From: Streptomyces smyrnaeus
GTDB taxonomy: Bacteria > Actinomycetota > Actinomycetes > Streptomycetales > Streptomycetaceae
DNA length: 64,000 nucleotides
Direction of reading: 5' to 3'
Assembly (NCBI RefSeq): GCF_017676345.1
Contig: NZ_JAFFZM010000006.1
Location: 287,516-351,515 of the forward strand
Shown: positions 31,299-41,053 of the stretch, piece by piece
Numbering within the stretch: position 1 is the first letter of the stretch
How the letters are laid out: every line of letters starts with the position of its first letter
Notes under the pieces: generated by a model
Seen by the model: only the letters and a program-made list of their open reading frames with translations
What the model was told of the DNA's origin: nothing
The model's database searches: none
Position numbers and translations under genes: made by a program

Positions 31299-32720
31299 TC
31301 AGGCGGTGCCCAGGTGGTGGACGCGGACCATGTTGGTGGTGCCGGGGACGCCGGGCGGGGAGCCTGCCGTGATCAGCATGGTGTCGCCCGTCTCGAAGCG
31401 CTGCAGCCGCAGCAGCTCCGCGTCGACCAGTTCGACCATCTCGTCGGTGTGGTCGACGTGCTTGACCACGAACGTCTCCACACCCCAGCTCAGCGTCAGC
31501 TGGTTGCAGGTGGCCGAGTCCGTGGTGAAGGCGAGGATGGGCTGGCTGACGCGGTAGCGGGACAGCCGCCGGGCCGTGTCGCCGGACTTGGTGAAGGCGA
31601 CGAGAGCCTTGCCGTCGAGGAAGTCGGCCATCTCGCAGGCCGCGCGGGCGACCGAACCGCCCTGGGTGCGCGGCTTCTTGCCCGGCACCAGCGGCTGGAG
31701 GCCGCGGCCCAGCAGCTCCTCCTCGGCGGCCTGCACGATCTTCGACATCGTCTTGACCGTCTCGATGGGGTACTGCCCGACGGAGGACTCCGCCGAGAGC
31801 ATCACCGCGTCGGCACCGTCCAGCACCGCGTTGGCGACATCGCTGGCCTCCGCGCGGGTGGGCCGCGAGTTGGTGATCATCGACTCCATCATCTGGGTCG
31901 CCACGATCACCGGCTTGGCGTTGCGGCGGCACAGCTCGACGAGCCGCTTCTGCACCATCGGGACCTGCTCCAGCGGATACTCGACCGCCAGGTCGCCGCG
32001 GGCCACCATCACACCGTCGAAGGCCAGCACGACCTCCTCCATGTTGGAGACGGCCTGCGGCTTCTCGACCTTGGCGATGACCGGTACCCGGCGGCCGACC
32101 TCGTCCATCACCCGGTGCACGTCGCGTACGTCCGAGGCGCTCCGCACGAAGGAGAGGGCGATCATGTCGGCGCCCATCCGCAGCGCGAACTTCAGATCGT
32201 CGACATCCTTCTCGCTCAGCGCCGGCACGTTCACCGCGGCGCCGGGCAGGTTGATGCCCTTGTGGTCGGAGACGACACCGCCCTCGATGACGATGGTGCG
32301 TACCCGGGGGCCCTCGACCTCGACGACCTGGAGTGCGACGTTCCCGTCGTTGATCAGGACCGGGTCGCCCTTGGAGACGTCGCCCGGCAGCCCCTTGTAG
32401 GTGGTGCCGCAGATGGTCTTGTCGCCCGCCACGTCCTCGGTCGTGATGGTGAACTCCTCACCGCGGACCAGCTCGACGGGGCCCTCGGCGAAAGTCTCCA
32501 GCCGGATCTTGGGCCCCTGCAGGTCGGCGAGCACGCCGACGGCGCGGCTCGTCTCCTCGGCGGCCTTGCGGACGCGGTGGTACCGCTCCTCGTGCTCGGC
32601 GTGGGAGCCGTGGCTCATATTGAAGCGGGCCACGTTCATACCCGCCTCGATCAGCGTCTTGAGCTGTTCGTAGGAGTCGACGGCGGGGCCCAGGGTGCAG
32701 ACGATTTTGGAACGGCGCAT
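31299..32720 (-). CDS. pyk: Pyruvate kinase
   Basis: 473 residues, converting phosphoenolpyruvate and ADP to pyruvate and ATP. N-terminal MRRSKIVCTLGPA, substrate segment ARFNMSHGSHAEHEERY, catalytic lysine in VIAKVEKPQAV, metal site MVARGDLAVEYPLEQVP and the family motif QMMESMI in the A domain are present; B and C domains complete. ATG at 32720. Last gene in the pta-ackA-pyk series, 70 bases after ackA. Streptomyces carries two pyruvate kinases; from gene order this would be the SCO5423-type one. Confidence 0.95.
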   Translation of the reverse strand: MRRSKIVCTLGPAVDSYEQLKTLIEAGMNVARFNMSHGSHAEHEERYHRVRKAAEETSRAVGVLADLQGPKIRLETFAEGPVELVRGEEFTITTEDVAGDKTICGTTYKGLPGDVSKGDPVLINDGNVALQVVEVEGPRVRTIVIEGGVVSDHKGINLPGAAVNVPALSEKDVDDLKFALRMGADMIALSFVRSASDVRDVHRVMDEVGRRVPVIAKVEKPQAVSNMEEVVLAFDGVMVARGDLAVEYPLEQVPMVQKRLVELCRRNAKPVIVATQMMESMITNSRPTRAEASDVANAVLDGADAVMLSAESSVGQYPIETVKTMSKIVQAAEEELLGRGLQPLVPGKKPRTQGGSVARAACEMADFLDGKALVAFTKSGDTARRLSRYRVSQPILAFTTDSATCNQLTLSWGVETFVVKHVDHTDEMVELVDAELLRLQRFETGDTMLITAGSPPGVPGTTNMVRVHHLGTA

Positions 32721-32790
32721 GGTGGCGATCCTATCGTTTTGTTTAGGTACTGAACGATTCGGGGGCGGCTCCCCCGGGCGTCAGGGCCGC

Positions 32791-33999
<1,209 letters not shown>

Positions 34000-34076
34000 A
34001 GCAAGGGGCTTTCTCTACGGGGGCGGGGTTCGGGAACCGATCGGGGACGGGAGTCGGGGAGACCGGGAAGGGGGGA

Positions 34077-36236
34077 TCAGCCGACCGCGCCGCCGGGCAC
34101 CGGGTCGTCGCCCTGCGCCTGGACGGCCGTGATCGCCACGGTGTTGACGATGTCCTGCACCAGGGCGCCCCGGCTCAGGTCGTTGACCGGTTTGCGCAGC
34201 CCTTGGAGCACGGGACCGACGGCGACGGCCCCTGCCGAGCGCTGCACGGCCTTGTAGGTGTTGTTGCCGGTGTTCAGATCCGGGAAGATCAGCACGGTCG
34301 CCTGCCCCGCCACCCGGGAGCCGGGCAGCTTGGTGGCGGCGACCGAGGGCTCCACGGCAGCGTCGTACTGGATCGGTCCCTCCGTCAGCAGGTCGGGGCG
34401 GCGCTCACGGACCAGCTCGGTGGCCCGCCGCACCTTGTCCACGTCGGCGCCGGAGCCCGAGGTGCCCGTCGAGTACGACAGCATCGCGATCCGCGGCTCC
34501 ACCCCGAACCGTGCCGCGGTGGCGGCCGACTGGATCGCGATGTCCGCGAGCTGCTCGGCGTCCGGGTCGGGTACCACGGCGCAGTCTCCGTAGACCAGCA
34601 CCCGGTCGGCCAGGCACATGAAGAAGACGGAGGAGACGATCGAGGCGTCCGGCCGGGTGCGGATGATCTCGAAGGCGGGGCGGACCGTCGCCGCCGTCGA
34701 GTGCACGGCGCCGGAGACCATGCCGTCGGCCAGCCCCTCGTGGACCATCATCGTGCCGAAGTACGAGACGTCCGAGACGACGTCGTGGGCGAGTTCGTAG
34801 GTGACGCCCTTGTGGGCGCGCAGCTTGGCGTACGACTCGGCGAAGCGCTCCCGCAGCGGGGAGGTCTGCGGGTCGACGACGCGCGCGATGGCTCCGCCGG
34901 CGCCCGAGGCGGGCTGCGCCGGTGTCTCGTCGTCCGCCGGCAGGTCGAGGCCGATGCTCAGCTCCGCGGCGCGCTTGCGGACCACCGTCGGCTCGCCCAG
35001 CAGCGTCAGGTCGCAGACGTTGCGGCGCAGCAGCACCTCGGCGGCGCGCAGCACCCGCTCCTCGGTGCCCTCCGGCAGCACGATGTGGCGTCGCTTCGGG
35101 GACCCGGCGCGCGAGCGCTCCACCAGCTCGTGCTCGAACATCATCGGCGTGACCCGCTCGCTGCGCTCCACCGACAGCCGCTCGGACAGCCGGGCGGTGT
35201 CCACATGGGTCTCGAACAGCCCCAGCGCGATCTCCGCCTTGCGGGGGGTGGCCGCGGTCAGCTTGCCCTCCAGCGACAGCAGCGCGTCCGCGGTCGGCAT
35301 GGAGCCCTCCGGTACGACGAGCAACGGCGTGCCCGGCGCCAGCCGGGAGGCCAGCGCCAGTGTCTGCTCGCCGGGGCGCTCGTCCAGGGTGAGCAGGAGA
35401 CCGGCGATGGCGGGGGAGCCGGCGGAGTGCGCGGCCAGCGCACCGATGATCAGATCGGAGCGGTCGCCGGGTGTGACCACCAGGCAGCCCTCGGTCAGCG
35501 CGGGCAGGAAGGCGGGCAGGTGGGCGCCGCCGAAGACCAGGTTGCGGACGTCACGGGAGAGCCCGGCGTGGTCGCCGAGCAGCACTTCGGCCCCCGTCCT
35601 CTCCTTGACCTGGGCGACCGTGGGCGCGGCCAGCGCGGGCTCCTCCGGGAGCACGAACACCGGCTCCGGAAGCCGCTCGGCCAGCCCCCGCACCGCGGCG
35701 GCGGCCTCCGGGTCGGCCACCCGGTTGGCGACCATCGCGATCAGATCGGCGCCCAGCGAGGCGTAGGCGTGGTGGGCGTTGCGCACCTCGGCGACGACCG
35801 CCTCCGGGGACTGGTCGCGGGCCGCGACCACCGGCAGCACGGCGGCACCGAACTCGTTGGCCAGCCGCGCGTTGAGGGCCAGCTCGGCGGGCAGTCCGGT
35901 GTCGGCGAAATCGGTGCCGAGGACGAGTACGGCCTCGTACGTGTCGGCAACCTGGTGGTAGCGGTCCACCAGGCGGGATATCAGCTCGTCCGTGCCCTGC
36001 TCGGCCTGGAGCGCCGCCGCTTCCTCGTAGCTCATACCGAAGACGGAGGAGGCGGGCTGACTGAGTCGGTAGCGGCTGCGCAGCAGGTCGTACAGGCGGT
36101 CGGGCCCGTCGTGCACCAGGGGACGGAAAACCCCGACGCGGTCGACCTGACGGGTCAGGAGCTCCATGACGCCCAGCTCGACGACCTGTCGGCCGTCGCT
36201 GCGTCCGATGCCGGTCACGTACACGCTGCGCGTCAC
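34077..36236 (-). CDS. pta: Phosphate acetyltransferase (long, class II)
   Basis: 719 residues. An N-terminal BioD/CobQ-like and DRTGG regulatory half (about 1-350) precedes the catalytic PTA_PTB domain (about 390-719) with RRHIVLPEGTEERVLRAAEVL, the SGAVHSTAATVRPAFEII segment and IFPDLNTGNNTYKAVQRSAGA near the end. The N-terminal loop reads VTGIGRSDGRQ, lacking a P-loop lysine, so nucleotide binding there is probably lost. Converts acetyl-CoA and phosphate to acetyl-phosphate. ATG at 36236. First gene of the pta-ackA-pyk series, divergent from pfkA. Confidence 0.95.
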   Translation of the reverse strand: MTRSVYVTGIGRSDGRQVVELGVMELLTRQVDRVGVFRPLVHDGPDRLYDLLRSRYRLSQPASSVFGMSYEEAAALQAEQGTDELISRLVDRYHQVADTYEAVLVLGTDFADTGLPAELALNARLANEFGAAVLPVVAARDQSPEAVVAEVRNAHHAYASLGADLIAMVANRVADPEAAAAVRGLAERLPEPVFVLPEEPALAAPTVAQVKERTGAEVLLGDHAGLSRDVRNLVFGGAHLPAFLPALTEGCLVVTPGDRSDLIIGALAAHSAGSPAIAGLLLTLDERPGEQTLALASRLAPGTPLLVVPEGSMPTADALLSLEGKLTAATPRKAEIALGLFETHVDTARLSERLSVERSERVTPMMFEHELVERSRAGSPKRRHIVLPEGTEERVLRAAEVLLRRNVCDLTLLGEPTVVRKRAAELSIGLDLPADDETPAQPASGAGGAIARVVDPQTSPLRERFAESYAKLRAHKGVTYELAHDVVSDVSYFGTMMVHEGLADGMVSGAVHSTAATVRPAFEIIRTRPDASIVSSVFFMCLADRVLVYGDCAVVPDPDAEQLADIAIQSAATAARFGVEPRIAMLSYSTGTSGSGADVDKVRRATELVRERRPDLLTEGPIQYDAAVEPSVAATKLPGSRVAGQATVLIFPDLNTGNNTYKAVQRSAGAVAVGPVLQGLRKPVNDLSRGALVQDIVNTVAITAVQAQGDDPVPGGAVG

Positions 36237-36287
36237 GCGCTGTCTCCTCCGGGTCGCGGTCGAGATCGCCTTGGGGGTTTCTTGAGC

Positions 36288-36357
36288 GGTATTGCCTAGA
36301 AAGCACCCGTAAGGGTATGGCTATACCCTTGACAATACCCGCGCTTCTGGCTAGGCC
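36288..36357. promoter_or_regulatory. pta/pfkA divergent control region: nested inverted repeats and pfkA promoter
   Basis: AAGGGTAT (36311-36318) and ATACCCTT (36323-36330) form a perfect 8-bp inverted repeat; outer arms GGTATTG (36288-36294) and CAATACC (36333-36339) nest around it. A plus-strand promoter TTGACA (36329-36334), 17-base spacer, TAGGCC (36352-36357) overlaps the right half. A repressor bound here would cover the -35 of pfkA and the pta upstream side. The 341-base gap (36237-36577) holds no gene. Confidence 0.6.
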
Positions 36358-36577
36358 GCTCGCCAGGAGTGCGACCCGCGACCCCGGGCACCGGGCCGGG
36401 AGGAGAGCGGAGCAAGGGGGTCCGGATGCTGGGCGGGATCCATGCCCTCGCGTTCAAGACGTGAAACAATCGCACCGGCTCACACGGACCAGCGGCACCC
36501 CCGGACAGTGAGGTCCGACCGTGCCCAAGCGGCCCGTCCCCGGGCGGGCATCTACTTCAGCAGGAGAAGCGAACCCC

Positions 36578-37603
36578 ATGCGCATCGGAGTCCTCACCGC
36601 AGGCGGAGACTGCCCCGGTCTCAACGCCGTGATCCGATCCGTCGTGCACCGTGCCGTACACGACCGCGGCGACGAGGTCATCGGCTTCGAAGACGGATTC
36701 AAGGGCCTGCTCGAGGGCCGCTACCGCCCCCTGGACATAAACTCCGTCAGCGGCATCCTCGCCCGCGGCGGCACCATCCTCGGCTCGGCCCGGCTGGAGC
36801 GCGACCGGCTGCGTGAGGCGTGCAACAACTCCGAGGAGCTGATCGACCGCCTCGGTCTGGACGCGCTCATCCCCATCGGCGGCGAGGGCACGCTGACCGC
36901 GGCGCGGATGCTCGCCGAGATCGGGCTGCCGGTGGTCGGCGTCCCCAAGACCATCGACAACGACATCTCCGCGACCGACCGCACCTTCGGCTTCGACACG
37001 GCCGTCGGCGTCGCCACCGAGGCCATGGACCGCCTCAAGACCACCGCCGAGTCCCACCAGCGCGTCATGGTCGTGGAGGTCATGGGCCGGCACGCCGGCT
37101 GGATCGCCCTGGAGGCGGGCATGGCGGCCGGCGCCCACGCCATCTGCATCCCGGAGCGCAACTTCGAGGTCGACGACCTGGCGAAGATGGTCGAGGAGCG
37201 GTTCGCCCGCAACAAGAAGTTCGCCATCATCTGCGTCGCCGAGGGCGCGCACCCGGCCGAGGGGTCCATGCCGTACGAGAAGGGCATGATCGACCAGTAC
37301 GGTCACGAGCGCTTCGCCGGCATCGGCAACCGGCTCGCGGTCGAGCTGGAGCACCGGCTCGGCAAGGAGGCACGGCCGGTCATCCTCGGCCACATCCAGC
37401 GCGGCGGCACACCCACGGCCTACGACCGGGTGCTCGCCACCCGCTTCGGCTGGCACGCCGTCGAGGCCGCCCACCGCGGGGACTTCGGCCGGATGACGGC
37501 CCTGCGCGGCACCGAGATCGTCATGGCCCCGCTCGCGGACGCCGTCTCCGAACTGAAGCGGGTCCCGCAGGACCGGATGGACGAGACCGAAGCGGTCTTC
37601 TGA
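36578..37603 (+). CDS. pfkA: ATP-dependent 6-phosphofructokinase
   Basis: 341 residues. MRIGVLTAGGDCPGLNAVIR starts the fold; GGEGT carries G104 and VPKTIDND carries K124, with catalytic D126/D128 and MGRHAGW following. G104 (ATP rather than PPi use) together with K124 is the mixed 'group III' type described for actinomycete ATP-phosphofructokinases. ATG at 36578 with CAGGAGAAG upstream; a longer frame from 36521 is not supported by the family. Transcribed from the TTGACA promoter and divergent from pta, so glycolytic entry and acetate node may be co-regulated. Confidence 0.95.
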   Translation: MRIGVLTAGGDCPGLNAVIRSVVHRAVHDRGDEVIGFEDGFKGLLEGRYRPLDINSVSGILARGGTILGSARLERDRLREACNNSEELIDRLGLDALIPIGGEGTLTAARMLAEIGLPVVGVPKTIDNDISATDRTFGFDTAVGVATEAMDRLKTTAESHQRVMVVEVMGRHAGWIALEAGMAAGAHAICIPERNFEVDDLAKMVEERFARNKKFAIICVAEGAHPAEGSMPYEKGMIDQYGHERFAGIGNRLAVELEHRLGKEARPVILGHIQRGGTPTAYDRVLATRFGWHAVEAAHRGDFGRMTALRGTEIVMAPLADAVSELKRVPQDRMDETEAVF

Positions 37604-37675
37604 GCTCCGGTTCCGCAGCACCGGGCGTGTCGCCCACCCGGCCGCGGTGCCGCGAGGGACGCCCCCGGCCTCGCG

Positions 37676-39736
37676 TCACCCGGCCTCCTCCGGGGAGACC
37701 GTGAGCCGGGAGCGTCCCATCGTCTGCACGAGGTGCACGAGGGTGCGCCGGTTGACGGTCACCCGGAACTGACCGTTCTTCTCCTCGACGGCGCCGATCC
37801 GGGGGAAGGCGAGAAAGTTCAGCACCTCCTGGATCTCCCCTTCGTCGGTGGCCGGTCCGCCCTTCCGCAGATCGCGTACCAGGTCGCGCAGAGTCAGCCA
37901 GCCCTCCGAGTACTCCGCCTCCTCCAACAAGGCGTCCACGACGGCTCGTTCGACGGCGAAGCGCCGCTCCTCCTCCTGCCGGGCGGCCTCGATCTGCTTC
38001 TCCCGGGTCGCGGGATCGCGGGCGGGGTCGAGCAGAAGGTCGAGGAGTTCGCCTGTGAGGGGCACCGTCTGCCGGCTTCGGACCACGGCGGCCAGTAGCC
38101 CGGTGTGCAGGACGGCGACCTTGCCGTCCTTGCGGGCGGCGGTCAGTACCCGCTCGTGGAACGCGGGGCCGATGAGCAACGTCGCCTCGGCCTTGAGCTT
38201 TTCACGGTGCTCGGCGAGCCCTTCCAGATCGACGGCCTTGCGCTCCACCGCCCCCGTCGCGGTGGCCTTGGCCTCCACGGCGAAGGTCCGTTTCCGAAGC
38301 CCGACTCCGAGCCGTACGGCGCCGTCGGTCCGGCCGCTTCCTCCCAGATGTACTCCCTCCAGGCCCAGCTGTTCCAGCGCGGCGACGGCGGCCTTCTCCA
38401 GCCGGACGTGGTCCTCGCTTTCCCTGGCCGCGATTTCCAGTTCGGCCGCCACCTCCTCCGCCGTGGCTCGCGGCCCGTGGCCCGGTGCGCAGTCGGCAGC
38501 CGCCCCCGTGGAGCGGGGAAGGGCGCTGATGACCGAGTCGGGAGGCAGGGTGCGGAGGAAGGCCCGGCCGAGGGGCGTGGCCTGGTAGGTCTTGCTGGTG
38601 ATCTTCTTCACGAGCCCGCACGACTCCAGCAGATGCAGGCGTGCGTTGACGGCCGCCGGCGTGAGGCCGTCGTCCACGCATTCCGAACTGTGCCGTACGA
38701 GGGAGCTTGTGGAGACCGTTTCCGTGCCGAGCACGGCCAGGATTTCGCCGAAGTACCGGATCGCGGAGTGGATGATCCGGGCCAGGTCGAGCGGGTCGTC
38801 CTCCGCCAGCCAGGCTTCTGCGGCGGCAGCGGGGGTCCAGGCGTTCTCACCGACGCGGGTGAGCAGCCCGAGGGCACTGACCGCGTCCAGCACGGTGCTG
38901 ACGGAGGAGACGGCGACCGGCTTTCCCGAGACCTTGTCGCACAGCTGACCGAATTCCTCGCGCGTGACCTCGGGGCGGGAACCGGCGACCAGGGTCCGCA
39001 GCGCGCGGAGGCGGCCGTTGTCGTCCTTGGACCCGGGGATGTAGAGGTTCCGACCGGTTCCCCTGGTCTCCCAGCCCTTGGTGGCCCGCTCCTCCCAGAG
39101 GCTGGTCACCGCGGCGGCTGCGCGGGCCACGCTCGGGGACGCGCTCTCTTCCGGGCTCCGCGCGCCGCCTGCCGGTTCGCCGAGCACCAGGCGGCCCAGC
39201 AGTGTGCGGCCGGCGTCGGTGAGCCGGGCCTTGCCGTCGAAGTACGCGATCATGCCGGTGACCCGGAGCCAGATCGTCCGCTGGCGTACGGGAGTTACCG
39301 TCTGCCAGCTGAAGCCGTATGCCTCCTTGCCCAGCCTCAGCAGGTCCTCCAGGCCGAGCGGCCCGTCGCTGAGTGCCGCCAGCAGCTCGCCGACGAACGC
39401 CACATGGCGGTGGAAGGTTCCCACGAGGAGGTCATGCTGCCCCGTCCGCCGCCAGTCCAGCGCGGTGGCGGTGGGCACCACCCGTGACCCCTCGCGCGCC
39501 ACGACCCCCACACTTCCCAGGCGCCGCACGGCATCGCGGACGGTGACGCTGTCGCCCTCGTCCGGCCAGGCAATGCGGTCCGTGGCCTCGCGCCCGGTGC
39601 CGAGCTGGTCGATGAGCCGCCGTAGGGCGGCGAGTTGTTGATCGTTGCCACCGGGCAGCAGGGGCAGGGAGTCGGAACGCGAGGCAAGCGGAGACAGCGT
39701 TCCGGTGGACGTGCTGTCGAGAGAAGGCGTCGTCAC
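37676..39736 (-). CDS. Unrecognised winged-helix protein with PD-(D/E)XK nuclease-like domain
   Basis: 686 residues; not a family I can name. Residues 1-430 contain several winged-helix-like segments (for example RLTDAGRTLLGRL, GLTPAAVNARLHLLESCGLVKK followed by TYQATPLGRAFLRTL). Then LEKAAVAALEQLGLEGVHLGG leads to D471, 16 residues, and E488-A-K490 (TDGAVRLG...FAVEAKA), the D-(E)xK arrangement of restriction-endonuclease-fold nucleases, followed by AEATLLIGPAFHERVL. The C-terminal 150 residues are helical. The GTG at 39736 is chosen because TACACT (complement of 39744-39749) lies 7 bases upstream, as in leaderless messages; a frame 32 codons longer exists. Nuclease or defence role is inference. 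Confidence 0.75.
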   Translation of the reverse strand: MTTPSLDSTSTGTLSPLASRSDSLPLLPGGNDQQLAALRRLIDQLGTGREATDRIAWPDEGDSVTVRDAVRRLGSVGVVAREGSRVVPTATALDWRRTGQHDLLVGTFHRHVAFVGELLAALSDGPLGLEDLLRLGKEAYGFSWQTVTPVRQRTIWLRVTGMIAYFDGKARLTDAGRTLLGRLVLGEPAGGARSPEESASPSVARAAAAVTSLWEERATKGWETRGTGRNLYIPGSKDDNGRLRALRTLVAGSRPEVTREEFGQLCDKVSGKPVAVSSVSTVLDAVSALGLLTRVGENAWTPAAAAEAWLAEDDPLDLARIIHSAIRYFGEILAVLGTETVSTSSLVRHSSECVDDGLTPAAVNARLHLLESCGLVKKITSKTYQATPLGRAFLRTLPPDSVISALPRSTGAAADCAPGHGPRATAEEVAAELEIAARESEDHVRLEKAAVAALEQLGLEGVHLGGSGRTDGAVRLGVGLRKRTFAVEAKATATGAVERKAVDLEGLAEHREKLKAEATLLIGPAFHERVLTAARKDGKVAVLHTGLLAAVVRSRQTVPLTGELLDLLLDPARDPATREKQIEAARQEEERRFAVERAVVDALLEEAEYSEGWLTLRDLVRDLRKGGPATDEGEIQEVLNFLAFPRIGAVEEKNGQFRVTVNRRTLVHLVQTMGRSRLTVSPEEAG

Positions 39737-39859
39737 CAGCAGGAGTGTAGGCAAGGGAGGGGGCAACCATCCGATGAAGAGAGAAAGACAGTGATGTCGG
39801 TGGTCAAGGCAGCGCTGGCGGCGGCAGGTCACTTCGTGCCCGTACTCGGCCCAGTGGCC

Positions 39860-41038
39860 TCACCGGGTGAGGAGGATGACAACGACGATCAGAACGCCGG
39901 CGAGTGGCAGCAAGACGGTGCCCCGTCGGCCCCGGTCGGGGATCAGCCGGCTGATCTGCGCGGCGGTCGGCGTCCATTCCGGGTCGCACCAGACACGTCT
40001 CGCCGTGGAAGGAGTCGTGGGCGTGGGGACTCCGCGGCGCGGGGCGGGCACCTGAGGAGGGTGGTAGGGAGTGCGCAGGCCGGACGAGGCGGGGCGGCGG
40101 TCCTCGACGTGCGGACCGGGCTCCCCTTCCCGTGCCGGTGCCGCGCCCCGGCCCGGTGCGACACGGGCACTCTCGTTCTCGCGGACCGCCCGCGCGACAT
40201 CCCGTATCCGCTCCAGCGCCCGCGCCGCGTCCGTCGGGCGGTCGGTGGGGTCGCGGGCCATCAGGTCGAGGACCAGGCGGTCGAGGCAGGCGGGGAGTTC
40301 CGGGCGGGCGCGGCTGGGGCGCAGGGGCACGTCGTGCAGGTGGTTGAACATGACGCCGGCCGCCGAGCCGGTGTACGGCGGGCGGCCGACGAGGAGTTCG
40401 TACAGGACGCAGCCGAGCGCGTACAGGTCGGTGCGTCCGTCGACGCCCTCCTGCCGGAACTGCTCGGGCGCCATGTACAGCACGCTGCCGAACGGCATCC
40501 GGCCCGTCGTCGTCAGCCGGGGGTCGGTGGAGCGGGCCTCGACGAACTTGGCGATGCCGAAGTCGACGACCTTCGCCCGGCTGTCCCCCTCGGCGCCCTC
40601 GACCATGATGTTGGCCGGTTTGATGTCGCGGTGCACGACGCCCGCCGTATGGGCCGACTCCAGCGCGCGGCACACATCGGCGGTCCAGCGCAGCGCGTCG
40701 GTGAGCGGGACGCGGCCGGTGTCGCGCAGCACCTCGTGCAGTGACGTGCCGTGCACCAGCGCCATCACGAGGAAGGGCGTGCCGCTGTCGGTGCCGTGGT
40801 CGTGCACGGTCACGATGTGCGGGCAGTCCAGGGCCGCGGCCGAGCGGGCCTCGCGGTGGAAACGGGCCAGCAGTTCGTCGCGGTCGGTGCCGTCGGTGAC
40901 GCCGCGCTGCGGCATGAAGACCTTGACGGCGACCTCCCGCCCCAGCCGAAGGTCGCCGGCCCGCCACACCTCGCCCATCCCGCCGGTGCCGAGGAGTTCC
41001 AGCAGTTCGTACCGGTCCTGCAGCCGACGCCCTCGCAT
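39860..41038 (-). CDS. Tail-anchored Ser/Thr protein kinase (PknB type)
   Basis: 392 residues. Complete Hanks-type kinase: GTGGMGEVWRA glycine loop (17-27), K39 in VAVKVF, H136-R137-D138 with K140 and N143, D159-F160-G161, and YMAPEQF. Residues about 285-370 are a Pro/Arg-rich juxtamembrane linker, and the last 20 residues are a single hydrophobic helix ending VVVILLTR. There is no extracellular sensor (no PASTA), so it is anchored by its tail. ATG at 41038. Neighbour of the nuclease-like gene, 123 bases away on the same strand, but with its own likely promoter. Confidence 0.92.
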   Translation of the reverse strand: MRGRRLQDRYELLELLGTGGMGEVWRAGDLRLGREVAVKVFMPQRGVTDGTDRDELLARFHREARSAAALDCPHIVTVHDHGTDSGTPFLVMALVHGTSLHEVLRDTGRVPLTDALRWTADVCRALESAHTAGVVHRDIKPANIMVEGAEGDSRAKVVDFGIAKFVEARSTDPRLTTTGRMPFGSVLYMAPEQFRQEGVDGRTDLYALGCVLYELLVGRPPYTGSAAGVMFNHLHDVPLRPSRARPELPACLDRLVLDLMARDPTDRPTDAARALERIRDVARAVRENESARVAPGRGAAPAREGEPGPHVEDRRPASSGLRTPYHPPQVPAPRRGVPTPTTPSTARRVWCDPEWTPTAAQISRLIPDRGRRGTVLLPLAGVLIVVVILLTR

Positions 41039-41053
41039 GCGCTCATGCTAGGT

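Noticed and set aside
34077..36306. Long plus-strand frames (up to about 700 codons) opposite pta, ackA and pyk
   Set aside because: Antisense shadows of well-recognised enzymes; His/Arg/Gly-rich with no domain.
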